Of a stretch of DNA of 64,000 bases, positions 44,383-55,345 are shown one piece after another. How positions within the stretch are numbered: position 1 is the first letter of the stretch; the number at the start of each line of letters is the position of its first letter. A model generated the notes under the pieces. The model worked only from the letters and a program-made list of their open reading frames with translations, had not been told where the DNA came from and made no database searches. Both the position numbers and the translations under genes were made by a program. The DNA comes from Aurelia coerulea (Eukaryota > Cnidaria > Scyphozoa > Semaeostomeae > Ulmaridae), in contig CM076943.1 in assembly GCA_039566865.1 (NCBI GenBank), positions 37,394,663 through 37,458,662 on the forward strand, given 5' to 3'.

Positions 44383-44657
44383 GTAAGCATCTTCAAAGGA
44401 TCTAAAGTGGTTACATTAGTGGCTTAGTAAAAATTTCTCCGCTCCTTGAGTAATTGTAGTGATCAGAACTATAAAAGGAGTGTAAGTTATCTGCGCATGG
44501 GGTAGTTGGAGTACCTTATCACTGGTTCCATACATATTTGGCTGAAAGGCAACAGCACTGTCAGGTAAGTGGTCACAGTTCTGGGCGAAAATATATTCAG
44601 TGTATTTCATCTTATATGTGGATGATTTTGAGCAGTAGCTTGAAAACTGTACTCATA

Positions 44658-45482
44658 ATATGTATGCGGACGATACCAGTGTGACCTGTTTTGTAGAAGA
44701 TATGGAAGAACTCTGCAACGATTTGCAAAATGAATTAACTAATATCTCAGAATGGATGCGTTAAAATAAGATGAGTTTAAATACCAAAAAAATCTGAATT
44801 CATGATTGTAAGCCATAAACGGCAGTTAAACTGTATCCAAAATCCTGTCCACCTTGATAAAGGCGGAGAAGAAATAAAAAGAACCAACGAAGTGAAATAC
44901 CTTGGGGTTACTATGGATGAAAATCTTTCCTGGACTGCACAGTATAAGAAAGTCAAAAGTAAAATCAAAAGTAGACTTTCCTCTATCCGAAAGCTAAAGA
45001 ATATCCTCCCGCAGATAAAGCTGGATCAAGTTTACAGGGCACTGCTTGAGAGTCTTTTACGATACTGTAATGAAATATGGGGCAGTTTGTCTAATACCAA
45101 GCTTGATCACCTTCAGCGTCTGCAGAATAGAGCTTGCACGCTTATAGAGAACTCCAGATTGAAAGATGGCTGGAGATACTCTTGACTGTCTGTTTCAAGC
45201 TTGATTAAATATGACAGGGCTATCATGATTTATAAGATAACTAATGATTTGTGCCCTAATAGCTTGAAAGGGAGATTTTAGACAAGGTCGCAGCTATCTA
45301 ATAATCCGTTAAGGAACTCGTTAGATATCGACGTGCCAAGGCAAAATTTAGAATTTTGAAAGAGGAGTTTCCATTATTCTGGAGCTAAAGTTTGGAATGA
45401 AATTCCATTGGACATCAGAAATAATCCTACAATTTACACTTCCAAAAAAAAATTGAAGGATTTCTTGTTAAGTCGGCAATGA
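44658..45482 (+). pseudogene. LINE reverse-transcriptase 3' half, degenerate
   Basis: Reading begins at MYADDTSVTC (the catalytic YADD), followed by a stop, then NTKKSEFMIV with a frameshift, VKYLGVTMDENLSWTAQYKK, and LRYCNEIWGSLSNTKLDHLQ. Later fragments include VWNEIPLDIRNNPTIYT, the usual LINE C-terminus. At least four stops or shifts make it dead, and it is 5' truncated just upstream of YADD. Confidence 0.85.
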
Positions 45483-45959
45483 TACCCAAAGCACGATCCC
45501 TAGGAAGAGCATTCTGTAGATTTGTATTTTAACTTTTGTATTATAGCATTTAGGATATTATGGTTTTGTTGTTGTTTTTTTGGTATCTGATAGTGTGTTT
45601 GTGCATAAATATTATATATTGAAAATTGAATTGGAGCGAGACACTGTCATGTGCTATGCTTATTCCAAAACGCTTTGCGCCCCACCTCCCCAGTGGCTGC
45701 CACAGCAATGAAAAATGTTAGTAATAGGGAGGAACTAGGGACGGAACTGAAAACTCGTCTTGTCTTATCAATCGAATAGACTAGTTATGATAGTCCCTCT
45801 TTGTAGTTGTTGTTGTCTTAAATCGAGATTTTGGAGCGGGGAAAACCCCCTCCTTATCTGATTGGAGCATTTCGGCGAAGAAGAATTGATACTTGTTTTG
45901 TGGCAAATTGAATTTTTTCATATTTTTACTTGAATATCTCTTTTGCGAGCGAGGCCGGT

Positions 45960-48230
45960 ATGTTTTTTCATTTGACACTGTGCAGCCAAGCAGTAATGAC
46001 GGTGGTTCTCATTGTCGAGCTCTATCGAGTATAATAAAAAGTGACACCCTTGAGTTGCTCTGCCTTGAGGTTAAACCAAACAAAGGGAAATCCTTTTACC
46101 TGATTAGCTGGTATCGACCACCCACTGGGGAAACAGATACTGCAACATTCGAAAATCTACGTGAATTTCTCAAAAAACTTGACAGAGATGAAAAAGAAAT
46201 TATTCTAGTTGGTGATACGAATTGTGATTTCAGGGGTTCCCCCTTAAATGCAAATTCAAAAAGCTACAATCAGTGTACGCTGAATACCAAATAGAGCAAC
46301 TGATCAAAGCTTATACGAGGGTAGCAATAAGTAAGGGGGCAAATGGACAGTCTCAAATAAGTCATTCGTTGATTGACCATTTCTCTACCAACAAACGTAA
46401 GTACATTCTAGAATCGGGCGTGCTTGAAACAGCTATGGTAGACCACTACATGGTTTATGCGATTAGAAAGGTAAATGCATGGAGACTCAATACCAAAAAT
46501 GAAAACAAAATTGTTGAAAGTAGAAATATGAAAAATTATGATAAAACTGCTTTCCAGCAAGACCTTGATGCCATTGACTGGAAAAGCCTTTTGGAACCTT
46601 TTTCTCAGGACCCTAGTAAGATGGCATCTGTATTCCAAGAATTGTTTGATGCAATTCTCAGCCTACATGCTCCAATTCGAAAACAAAAAAGGAAAAGTGA
46701 ATATGCTCCATGGCTCAATGCACGCATAAGGTCTCTGATGATGAGAAGGGATAAAGCAAAAAAGGACGCAAGGCGCAATCCCGAAATCTGGCCTTCGTAT
46801 AAGAAACTAAAAAACGAAGTTACAGAGGCCATCCGGATCGCAATGCAGGACCATTATTCAGGTCTAATTGAACAAAACAAACCGACCCAAAGAAAATGTG
46901 GCGAACCATTAACAAAGTGTTAGACAGAGATTCCTCTAAGGTACCAGTCACTAGCTTAAACTGCGAAGGCAAACTTTTAACTAATGACAGTAAAATTGCC
47001 AATGCGTTTAACAAGCACTTTGTCTCAGTTGGTCCAAAACTAGCAAAAGAAATCAGAACCGAACCTAATGATGACCCGCTTGCCACAATAAGTGGCAAAA
47101 ATTCTACGATTTTGAATTTCAAGACAGTAGATACTCAATACATCTTAAAAGCACTAACAGAGCTGAAAAACGGCAAAGCCAGCGGGCCCGATAGAATTCC
47201 TGTCGGACTAGTCAAAGATGCATCCGAATTCATCGCTCTCCCCCTTACTCTAATCTATAACTCATCGCTGGTCGTGGCAGTTTTTCCAGATATCTGGAAG
47301 GTTGCAAGGGTAACCCCAATTTTTAAGTCAGGTGCAAGGGATGACATGAATAATTACAGGCCTATATCCGTTCTATCCATATTTGCAAGGATTCTGGAAA
47401 AAATTGCTCATGATCAGCTGATCGACTATTTCAAAGAGAAACAGTTGCTAAAAAAGAATCAGCATGCGTTTCGTAAGCTACACTCAACAATCACATCTCT
47501 AGTAAAGAGTACTGATGAATGGCATAATAACATTGATTCTCAAAAGGTCAATATGGCGATGTTTTTGGATTTAAAAAAGGCCTTCGATACGGTGGATCAC
47601 AAAATACTGCTCGAAAAACTTTCTAGGTATGGCGTGCAGGGTAAGGTGATTAGCTGGTTTCGATCCTACCTCGCTTCAGCGTCTACAGAACAGGGCCTTC
47701 TCAATTATTCAAAATGCTAGAATAAAGGACCCCTGGATCAATAATGGGCTGAACGTTGATCAAATCATCTATTTTGACAGATCTATCATGACACACAAAA
47801 TAGTCCACAAGCAGTGCCCTGAGAGCCTCTGGAACAAGTATAGTCAGAGGAATGAAATTTCTAGGTATAACACAAGAAACAATAGAAATCTCGACATCCC
47901 AAAGTTTAAACTTGAGTGTACAAAAAAAAGTTTCCACCTTTCCGCGCTTAAAGCTTGGAATGAAATACCAATCGAAATAAGGGAAATCCCCTCGCTCTAT
48001 CAGTTTAAAAGAAAATTGAAAACGCATTTAAAGAGCTCAGTAAACCCTAACTAAAACACGACTCCCAGGAAGATCAGATCTCAGCCTGGATCCAATCCTA
48101 GCTAATACCAAATTTTTAAATTTTGTTTTTCATTTTTCATTTAAAACAAACTTGTAACTTTTGTAGTTTAATTTTGTACTGATGGGATATCGTGTAAAAA
48201 TATGAATTAATAAAAAAGAAATAATAATTA
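45960..48230 (+). pseudogene. LINE ORF2 with internal deletion of the reverse-transcriptase palm
   Basis: Endonuclease remains (ISWYRPPTGETDT, ILVGDTNCDF) are followed by a frameshift near 46275, a spacer (YAPWLNARIRSLMMRRDKAK), another shift near 46896, and reverse transcriptase from MWRTINKVLDRDSSK through NNYRPISVLSIFARILEK and LDLKKAFDTVDHKILL. At about 47674 the frame jumps to LQRLQNRAFSIIQNARIKD and the C-terminus WNEIPIEIREIPSLYQFKRK. The YADD segment is thus deleted. The tail near 48180-48230 is A/T-rich. Confidence 0.87.
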
Positions 48231-48869
48231 AATCAAGCTGTTGAATTGAGGCATCCATTTGTCATGAACTGAGCCACGAGGAAGAGATCTTTATTTGTGC
48301 TCCAACAGGATATGGCAAAACGTACTTGTTTGGGATCTTTGTTGACATGCCACACCAAAAGGTGCAAGGGGTAATTGAATAGTAAAACATCTTTGAATAT
48401 CTAATTATACTAATTGTGTTATATAAAAACAACAACTTTACTTTACTTTGTCTGTGGACAGCAAATTATTGAAAAGTCCAATGTCCTTACAGAAATGTGA
48501 GCTCCATAACAAAATAGCTTGTTAAATATTTCTTCGTGAATCCTAGTCTTTACAGTTACAAGAGTATTTAGTATATAGCAAGCCTTTAAAGAGTAAAATT
48601 CCTCGCTGCCGTGAAACATTCTGTACATTTTGTTCAAAACTTTTTGTTCAAAGTTTCCGTTCATCATACAAGGATGTGTCATCACGTGTGTGTGTCATCT
48701 TATTTTATTTCGAAAAAAATGCATAATACAAATAGCTTCTAAATATATGAAATAAGAGAAGCTAATCAATTTCGAAAATATTTACAACTATTCAAATATA
48801 CAATATAACTAAACTAATTAAAATGCCACACTGTTTCAATAATAGTATTTCATGGATCTTTTATTCTAA

Positions 48870-50143
48870 TTACTTTTGATCGATATTGTGTTTTTCAAAT
48901 TGACATGCGTTGCAGTTGCATTGCATTCCATCCCATTGTTTTATCAATCTCTTAAAAATGTGTATATTTTGAGCAGACTTCATTTCATTCGGGAGTCCAT
49001 TCCATATTTGAGGCCCTAATGCTCTTAGGCTATTGGTACCAAAATTAGTTTGATTAGGTCTATGATGTAACAGATCATGTGGATTTCTCTGAGAGCGACT
49101 CAGATTAGCAGATGATTTGAAAGAAAATATGTTTTGCATAAAAACAGGATTTAGTTGCTTCATAGTTTTGTAGATTTCGATACAAAGAGCTCTTAAACGA
49201 GAAACATGCATATAATTTTTACCTGATTTGGTCAATAACTCTTCATATGTAGAATTTTTATCATTGAACAGAAATCTTAATGCCCTCTCTTGTATACGTT
49301 CGACTTTTTGCAGCGACTTTGCAGATGAAAAATGCCATACTAAAGGGCAGTAATTAAAGTTGGAATAAACGAAACTTTGAACCAGTGTCTTCCTTTCTTT
49401 AAAGCCAATAAAATGTTTAAGCCTTTTTAGTACATTCAATTGTGTGGCAGCTTTCTTGCACAAATCTGAAATATGTGGATCAAAATTTAGCTTGTTGTCT
49501 AGTTTGATACCTGAAAGCGTTACAGTTTTTTCTGTTTTGATGTTCTTATCACGGAGGCTAGTGTCAACACCACTGGTATCTGAACGGTCTTTCTTGATCA
49601 AAATAGACTGGAATTTCTTTGGATTTGCAATCATCTCATTTTCCTCCAACCATTTAAGAGCAATATTCGCTTCCCCCTCCAAGACCTTCAGTAAGACGGA
49701 CATGCTTTTAGAGGAAGAAACCAAAGAATTGTCATCTGCGTAATTATATACTTCGGCTTCCCTAATGAAAAGTAGTAGATCATTTATGTAAAAATTGAAA
49801 AGGATCGGACCAAGTATAGATTCCTGTGGAACACCGGAAAGTATGCGCTGAAACGAGCCATAAACATTGTTTATCCTAACACATTGATCACGTCGCTTTA
49901 AGTATGAATATGTAAAAACTAAAGAATTTTCATCAAATCCGTAAACGGATAATTTTGCTATGAGTAAATCGTGCGGTATGCAATCAAAGGCCTTTGATAA
50001 ATCCATGAGGACGGCACCTACGATTTGATCATTATCTAATTTCAATCTCCAATCTTCAATTAGTCTTATCAATACATGATGCGTACCATAACGTTCCCTA
50101 TAAGCCGCAATATAGATAGAAAGAGTTTTATCAAGGTATGGCA
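48870..50143 (-). CDS. LINE reverse-transcriptase palm and C-terminus
   Basis: The 424-codon frame contains VLMDLSKAFDCIPHDLLI, ILSGVPQESILGPILFNFYI, the active site YNYADDNSL (about residues 134-142), LSGIKLDNKLNFDPHISDLC and the terminal WNGLPNEMKSAQNIHIFKRL. All core polymerase motifs are present. It is one base out of frame with the preceding endonuclease ORF at a CAAAAACAA run, so a single slip accounts for the split. Confidence 0.92.
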
Positions 50144-51799
50144 TCAGTTGTTTTTGATGATTTTCTCAAAAACTTTTGAGAAAACATTTAAAACACTTAT
50201 AGGGCGGAAGTTTTTTTCAACAGTTTTATTTTGTTCTCCTTTATCAAGGGGGCTTACCGCTGCACGTTTTCCATTATCTGGGAATTTACAATTACGGATA
50301 CTGCTGTTGATAGCATCTGTTAAAGGGACAGTCAATTCGTCTGCTGATAAAGATACTAGCTTAGGAGGTATCAAATCTTCGCCTGTTGATTTCCGACAAT
50401 CGAGAGATTTAACTATTTCCTTTACTTCATTAGTGGTTACCTCTTTGAACGAAAAATATTCTGAAACTTTTCCCCTGTGTTCAATGATTGCTAAGATACT
50501 TGGATGATTGTTATATGTTTCTAAAATGAGTTTAACAATATCACGATCATCTACTAAATCAGTTGCATCTGCAACATTGGTTGGTTTTCTACCACTTGAA
50601 TTTTGTACAATGTTTATGTAATGGTCGTTGAAAAGCTGACACAAAGTTGGCTCATCTGTGATGATTTTCTGATCTTTTACGAGCGTTATGTTGTTATCCG
50701 ATAGGCCTCCTCTATTAGATAGATAGGGCTTAACGAGATCCCAAAATTCCTTGTTAGACATGATTCCTTTACTTCTAGCCTTTTTGAAATGAGCTTTAAT
50801 CGCTTTCCTTCTTAACTTTACGCATTTGTTGCAATGTTGTTTAAATTTCGCCCGATTCTCGTTGCATGGATCCTTGTTTAGTCTGTTTTTCATGCGTGAC
50901 CTAACATAAATTGCTTTCTTTAGTTCTTTATTCATGAAAGGAGCATCGTTCCCTCTCAAGATCTTTGTTTTCATGGGCGCATGCTTGTTTACAGTAGATC
51001 TAAAATGTACAGTAAGATTATCATACAGAAGATTGGGATCATCAACGTCACAACCAAGGTCAAGGCCTTTCACTTCCTCTCGGAAAAGCTCATCATCAAA
51101 GTTCTTATAAGTACGATACTTGATTATCTTAGGTCTGAGCCGAGGAACTTGAGCTTTCGTAGTGGTTGCTACCAATCCGTGACAATCACTTAGCCCTGTT
51201 TCGAAAACTGAGGTTGCTTGAAAATTTCTTGGTTTGTTGGTGAGAATAACATCTATTGAAGAATTTCTTTGTTTGGTGAAACAAGTTTTGCCAGTTACAA
51301 GATTGGAGAGCCCAAAAACATCACAAAATGTAGTAAAGTTATTATAGTCCGGGCTCTGATCGTTTTGCGTATCAATGTTTATATCAGCCATGATAATAAT
51401 GCTATCATATTTATCAAGAGCAGTATTTAAAGACGTAGACAATTTATCAAAGAAAAACCTAACATTTAAATCAGGTGGTCGATAAATGCAGTACAAAATC
51501 CATTTCTTCTTTTGAATAGTGATTTCAGAACATATTAGCTCTAGCTGTAAGGTTTCTAGGGAATGCACTCTGTTGCATACGATTCTAGTTCTAGCATACA
51601 GCATTAGCCCTCCTCCAAATTCATTTCTATCTTTTCGAAGGGGACTATGATAATTTTTCATTTGTAGTGTTTCTGTTTTAAAACTTGGATTAAGTTTTGT
51701 TTCCTCAATCAACAAGAGGTCGGGGAGACATCTTTCGGCAATTTCCCTGAGGTCGATTATTTTGTTTCTAAGGCTATTGATATTTAAAAATGCCAACAT
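50144..51799 (-). CDS. LINE endonuclease and N-terminal reverse transcriptase
   Basis: The 551-codon frame opens with MLAFLNINSLRNKIIDL, the first endonuclease block (catalytic asparagine). It continues with LLIEETKLN (glutamate), YCIYRPPDLN, IIIMADINID and SSIDVILTN, then GLSDCHGLV, where the last catalytic histidine follows a cysteine rather than aspartate-histidine. The spacer has APFMNKELKKAIYVRSRMKN, and reverse transcriptase begins at KSTGEDLIPPKLV and RPISVLNVFSKVFEKI. It stops at TGATG inside the motif where the next frame takes over. Confidence 0.9.
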   Translation of the reverse strand: MLAFLNINSLRNKIIDLREIAERCLPDLLLIEETKLNPSFKTETLQMKNYHSPLRKDRNEFGGGLMLYARTRIVCNRVHSLETLQLELICSEITIQKKKWILYCIYRPPDLNVRFFFDKLSTSLNTALDKYDSIIIMADINIDTQNDQSPDYNNFTTFCDVFGLSNLVTGKTCFTKQRNSSIDVILTNKPRNFQATSVFETGLSDCHGLVATTTKAQVPRLRPKIIKYRTYKNFDDELFREEVKGLDLGCDVDDPNLLYDNLTVHFRSTVNKHAPMKTKILRGNDAPFMNKELKKAIYVRSRMKNRLNKDPCNENRAKFKQHCNKCVKLRRKAIKAHFKKARSKGIMSNKEFWDLVKPYLSNRGGLSDNNITLVKDQKIITDEPTLCQLFNDHYINIVQNSSGRKPTNVADATDLVDDRDIVKLILETYNNHPSILAIIEHRGKVSEYFSFKEVTTNEVKEIVKSLDCRKSTGEDLIPPKLVSLSADELTVPLTDAINSSIRNCKFPDNGKRAAVSPLDKGEQNKTVEKNFRPISVLNVFSKVFEKIIKNN

Positions 51800-52235
51800 G
51801 GGATTTTTATGGTATTTTGTTCTCAGCTCAAAAAATCTGTCAATGTCACAGGAGACATCTGAATCATCAGAAGTAAAGGAGGTAGCACTATTTATTTCAG
51901 CAATTTCAGAATTCAGATCACTGAGATCGGATGCTGAAGTTGCAGTTCCAGCATATGGAATTTCACATAATGATATATCATGGTCAGACCCTGGCTGTAC
52001 GTTGATATTCCCATCAGTAACAATACAACTTTTACAAAGTCATGATTTTAAATATTCAATGAAATTTCCTGTTAGAAGGTGTGTACCTGCAAAGTTTGGG
52101 TGTAAACCCCAGCGATCGAGATGACTATGTTTTATGTTGTCTTGATTTATGTAAGGGATTCCAATATTTGCTAATTGCTCCTCCAGTATAGAATTTACCT
52201 CTTTCCTTTTGTTATCCAGTTGAAGGGAGAAATTA
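51800..52235 (-). pseudogene. LINE SGNH-esterase-like remnant upstream of endonuclease
   Basis: In the same frame as the endonuclease, the minus strand reads QLDNKRKEVNSILEEQLANI, then HLDRWGLHPNFAGTHLLTGN and FIEYLKS before a TGA near 52044. The SxLHLNxxGxxLLxxNF-type ending is the C-terminal block of the esterase (SGNH hydrolase) domain carried by many CR1/L2 LINEs. The catalytic serine part is lost by 5' truncation. A further 80-residue acidic spacer leads into MLAFLNINSLRNK. Confidence 0.7.
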
Positions 52236-52532
52236 GACGTGGATAATTAGACTCAGTACGTAGGTCATATGGCTTTGCAAAGTATTTTTGTAGATGTAGA
52301 TGTAGAGATATTGAGTCTTGTTTGATAATGTATGCAAAACAAAACGGCTCCCAAACGGCCACTTTTGCAGCAACAGTTATCAGGACCGACCTCGATGACC
52401 TAAGGAAGACTATGTTGGTCTTGCAAACGAGGCTGATTCGATGTGCTGGTGCTCGGGTATTTTGATTACGATAGTTAAACATGGCCTCAAAAGAGATTCA
52501 TCCTCTGCTGACTTTTTGATTAACCTTTTTAG

Positions 52533-52638
52533 AGTCGTTATGTTGGATACATCGAAAGGGTACTGAAAGACCATAAAGGCATAATTCCACCGGCACAACC
52601 ATTGGTATTTGCAAGTATAAAACTGAAAAGAATCAAGG
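52533..52638 (+). CDS. VSP: VSP exon: end of phosphatase domain and start of C2 region
   Basis: Acceptor TAACCTTTTTAG, donor GTGAGT at 52639. It reads SRYVGYIERVLKDHKGIIPP then AQPLVFASIKLKRIK, ending in phase 1. It follows ETPSQ of the previous exon exactly as NRYVGY does in TPTE proteins; PPxxxL-IKRxxxxSIKG is the hinge to the C2 domain. The acceptor lies about 300 bases from the 5' end of the antisense LINE. Confidence 0.92.
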
Positions 52639-53623
52639 GTGAGTTTGCTACACATATTTAGCTTTCTTACAATACTGGTTGCTGATTTTCAGAATTACGT
52701 GAAACAATGAACACTCCAACTCAACACTAGTTAATCTGTTTACATTTACAATTTTTTTAGGGACGGTAGCCCTTCAACTACGAAGCTCGTTTTCAAGGGG
52801 TTCTCCGTTAGAATTACAATAATACTTTTAAAAACAATCTAAACTAAAAATAACGTAATCCTATGAATGCCTAGTTATGGGAATTACATCAATATTAAGC
52901 TGCTTTTTTATATATTCCAATTTTTTTTTACAATAACAAAATTACTCTACAATACTACTAGGACGATAACCTCATCGAGCAAAAAGGCTGTGTCTACCCC
53001 AGGGCCATTCTATGAAGATAAAGAAAATAACTTTAACTGCACGATAATTTCTAAAAGAAATTTACAAAATTGGGTGGCTTATGAAAGGATGGGGTAAAGG
53101 ACTTTATGACTTCACTCAAATCGACGAGTTTCGTGGATGAAATGCAGGCCTGACACCAGCCATGAATTCATAGGGGGGCGAAGAACCAAAATTTTCCGCA
53201 TGCGCGAAAAAGGACTGATGTTCTCCTTAATGACTAGATTTTGGAATTACTTTCCAGTTTCAATGTTAGAGCCTTCAAAATTAGTGAATATGAAGCGAAA
53301 ATATGCAGTAGATTCAAAATTCATGTCAGAATGTATCCTCGAAAGTCCATAGATTAATGTCTTATGCATCATTCTCCCAATAAAATCGTCTGAATGTAGG
53401 CCTGTAACCACACAAAAAATCCGACAGGTAGAGTAGAATTTCCGACAAAGAGCCTCCTGGGGGGCACTCGGCCCCCCAGCCCCCCCCCCGCTGGCGTCAG
53501 CCCTGATGAAATGTAGCGTGAGCTCAAGAATATGTCTATTTAGTGAATGGGGGAAATCTTTATCATCAAACAATAAATTTTGTAAAGCTTCATTTCCAAG
53601 ATTTACATCTCCAAGTGGTCGAA
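52639..53623. other. Downstream intron, no further VSP exon found
   Basis: No C2-domain exon could be recognised here. A C/G-rich palindrome-like patch with runs of G and C lies near 53457-53500. Confidence 0.45.
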
Positions 53624-53920
53624 CTAATGCATAGATTGCAGTGAGGAGGTCTTGTCTTTGTACATCATAACATCAGCACATAAAGTTGTCTGAGAAAGCA
53701 AATTTAAATTCGAAATCAAGATAAAAACCTTAAATGCTATTAAGGGTGCTCGGCACTTCGCATGTTCATACTTGGTTGAGAGGCTGTTCCAGATTTTCGT
53801 GCACGAAAAACAATATTGATCAGTGGTCAGTTGTGGTGCATTTTGCCGCCACCTAACACCTGTTGATATGATACGCAGACCACATATATGGTGCATTGCG
53901 AATCTTTCTTAAAGGAGAAC
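53624..53920 (-). pseudogene. LINE reverse-transcriptase C-terminal tail fragment
   Basis: The minus-strand frame reads HHICGLRIISTGVRWRQNAP, QYCFSCTKIWNSLSTKYEHA, then LIAFKVFILI. The TxxxFxxSxxxxWNSLPxxxxxxxxxxxFK pattern is the usual C-terminus of CR1/L2 ORF2. Only this tail remains. Confidence 0.7.
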
Positions 53921-54295
53921 TGAAATGCAAAACTGTTTTTTGATATTTTGTAGAATCTGATGCGCAGACTTCGAATCAGAAGTTTTTTCGAACATTCAAA
54001 ACCGCTTCCGAAATATAGCGCGTTAAAGTTGCGATCCGAACGATTTTCCGACCACTACCGATTGTCCCCGAGCACTTCCGAAAAGACTGGATTGCGTTGA
54101 CATCCCAAAATCCATGTTTGCATATCCGCATTCCTGAATCTTGTGTGATGCAGTATCATTATCTATATTGCAACGCGTTACATAGCTTTTTAACTAGATT
54201 TTGCACGAAAACCATCATTACAACCTCAGAAATGGACTGAAGCTCTGCTAAGATTTTTCTATGGCAACATTTGCCTGTACATTCACGGATTCAGC
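53921..54295. other. Unassigned sequence
   Basis: No gene, repeat unit or exon was recognised. Confidence 0.4.
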
Positions 54296-54304
54296 ACATA
54301 TACA

Positions 54305-55336
54305 GGGTGTCTACAAAACGTGGCCTACGCCATTGGCCTACCATTTGGCTTACCTTTGGCTCACCATTGGCCTACCTTTGGCTCACCATTGGCCTACCTT
54401 TGGCTCACCGTTGGCCTACCTTTGGCTCATTGCTGGCCTACTTGTGGCCCACTAATGATCATACTATTAGTGCTACCAATAACAATTAAAAATAATAATA
54501 AATAATATTTCCCTGTAATATATTCTGGCAAAAGAGCATTACATTTAATTAACATACAATAAAATTTATTGTTTTAGCTAAACTTTAAACTTCCATAGCT
54601 CCGCTCATGATGGTTCGATTTTTACCAACTTTGTTTCATTTGAAAGATAATCATCTATTTGTGCGTCCATGTAACTTGTTTTCAACAAAAGCACACTAAA
54701 GCATGGGTAACCGGACACACATAATGCTTAGTAGTTTTTGAGAATTTCTTCACAAAATAGCCCTTCGATAGTAAAAACAAACAATTCAAGTGAATTCAAG
54801 TGTTAGCTATAGACATGTAAAAATACTACAATGTCTTAGGAACATTTCTGCCAAAGGGTTCGTTTCAAATCGTTTTAGTTTTTTTCAAACATTTTTGTAG
54901 CTTTGTGGAAGCCAAAGAATAGTGCAGTGAAGCTGTTTTTAGTCTCCCTGTCTAATAAGCCCCCAATCTTAGCCAAAATTGTTAGTAAGCCCTGCCCTTT
55001 CTATTAAGAACTGAAAATCTATCAATCTACCCTGGTTATTTGATTTTGTGGATGAGCCCCTCTCTAATAAGCCATTCTCTTTTACGCCCCCCCCCTCTGG
55101 AGCATAAAAATTAAATAAGCTTAAAGTAGGTATGGTAGGCTACAGGTGTGCCACACTGATCCAGCAATAGACCACAAGTAGGCCAGCAATGAGCCAAATA
55201 TGCACCAAAGGTAAGCCAAGGGTGAGCCAAGCGTGAGCCAAAGGTAGGCCAAAGGTGAGCCAAAGGTAAGCCAAAGGTGAGCCAAAGGTAAGCCAAATGG
55301 TAGGCCAATGGTGTAGGCCACGTTTTGTAGACACCC
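54305..55336. mobile_element. Foldback element with 9-bp target duplication (MULE-like)
   Basis: Ends GGGTGTCTACAAAACGTGGC are perfect inverted repeats; the 9-base ACATATACA flanks both sides (54296-54304, 55337-55345). Arms of about 130-200 bases consist of tandem 22-base units alternating GGCTCACC and GGCCTACC around TTTGG. A 9-bp duplication and GGG ends fit Mutator-like elements. The centre carries no ORF; part of it (54830-54900) resembles the interior of the element at 3995-6655. Confidence 0.9.
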
Positions 55337-55345
55337 ACATATACA

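Larger units (their letters stand above)
48690..52235 (-). mobile_element. Nearly intact CR1/L2-like LINE, 5' truncated
   Basis: On the minus strand the element runs from an esterase-like remnant (about 52230) through endonuclease and reverse transcriptase to an AATAAA-containing tail near 48700. It is the youngest-looking LINE of the window, with one frameshift between the two large frames and one stop upstream of the endonuclease. It lies antisense to the VSP gene in the intron before the 52533 exon. Confidence 0.88.
2021..52638 (+). other. VSP: Voltage-sensing phosphatase (VSP/TPTE-like) host gene, partial, 11 exons recognised
   Basis: Eleven short exons with GT-AG borders encode, in order, voltage-sensor helices S2, S3 and S4, the basic linker, a PTEN-like phosphatase domain and the start of a C2-like region. 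This order and the motifs SFPSSG, YRNPI, DDHNVP, HCKGGKGRTG and KFQGVETPSQ are those of the VSP/TPTE family, plasma-membrane phosphoinositide phosphatases switched on by depolarisation. Phases agree at every junction except between the S4 exon (ends phase 1) and the 27505 exon (begins phase 0), where an exon of about 50-60 nt carrying the rest of the linker must be missing from my reading. S1 and the N-terminus lie upstream; most of C2 is unseen. Introns reach about 24 kb and hold nearly every transposon in the window. No stop or frameshift was seen in any exon, so the gene looks functional. Confidence 0.92.

Noticed and set aside
52761..52835. Possible next VSP exon after TTTTTTTAG (GTVALQLRSSF reading)
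   Set aside because: The frame is compatible for about 20 codons, but no good donor follows and the peptide does not match the C2 region convincingly.
53137..53573. Overlapping frames on both strands with a glycine/proline-rich patch
   Set aside because: The patch comes from a G/C homopolymer palindrome; no family similarity.
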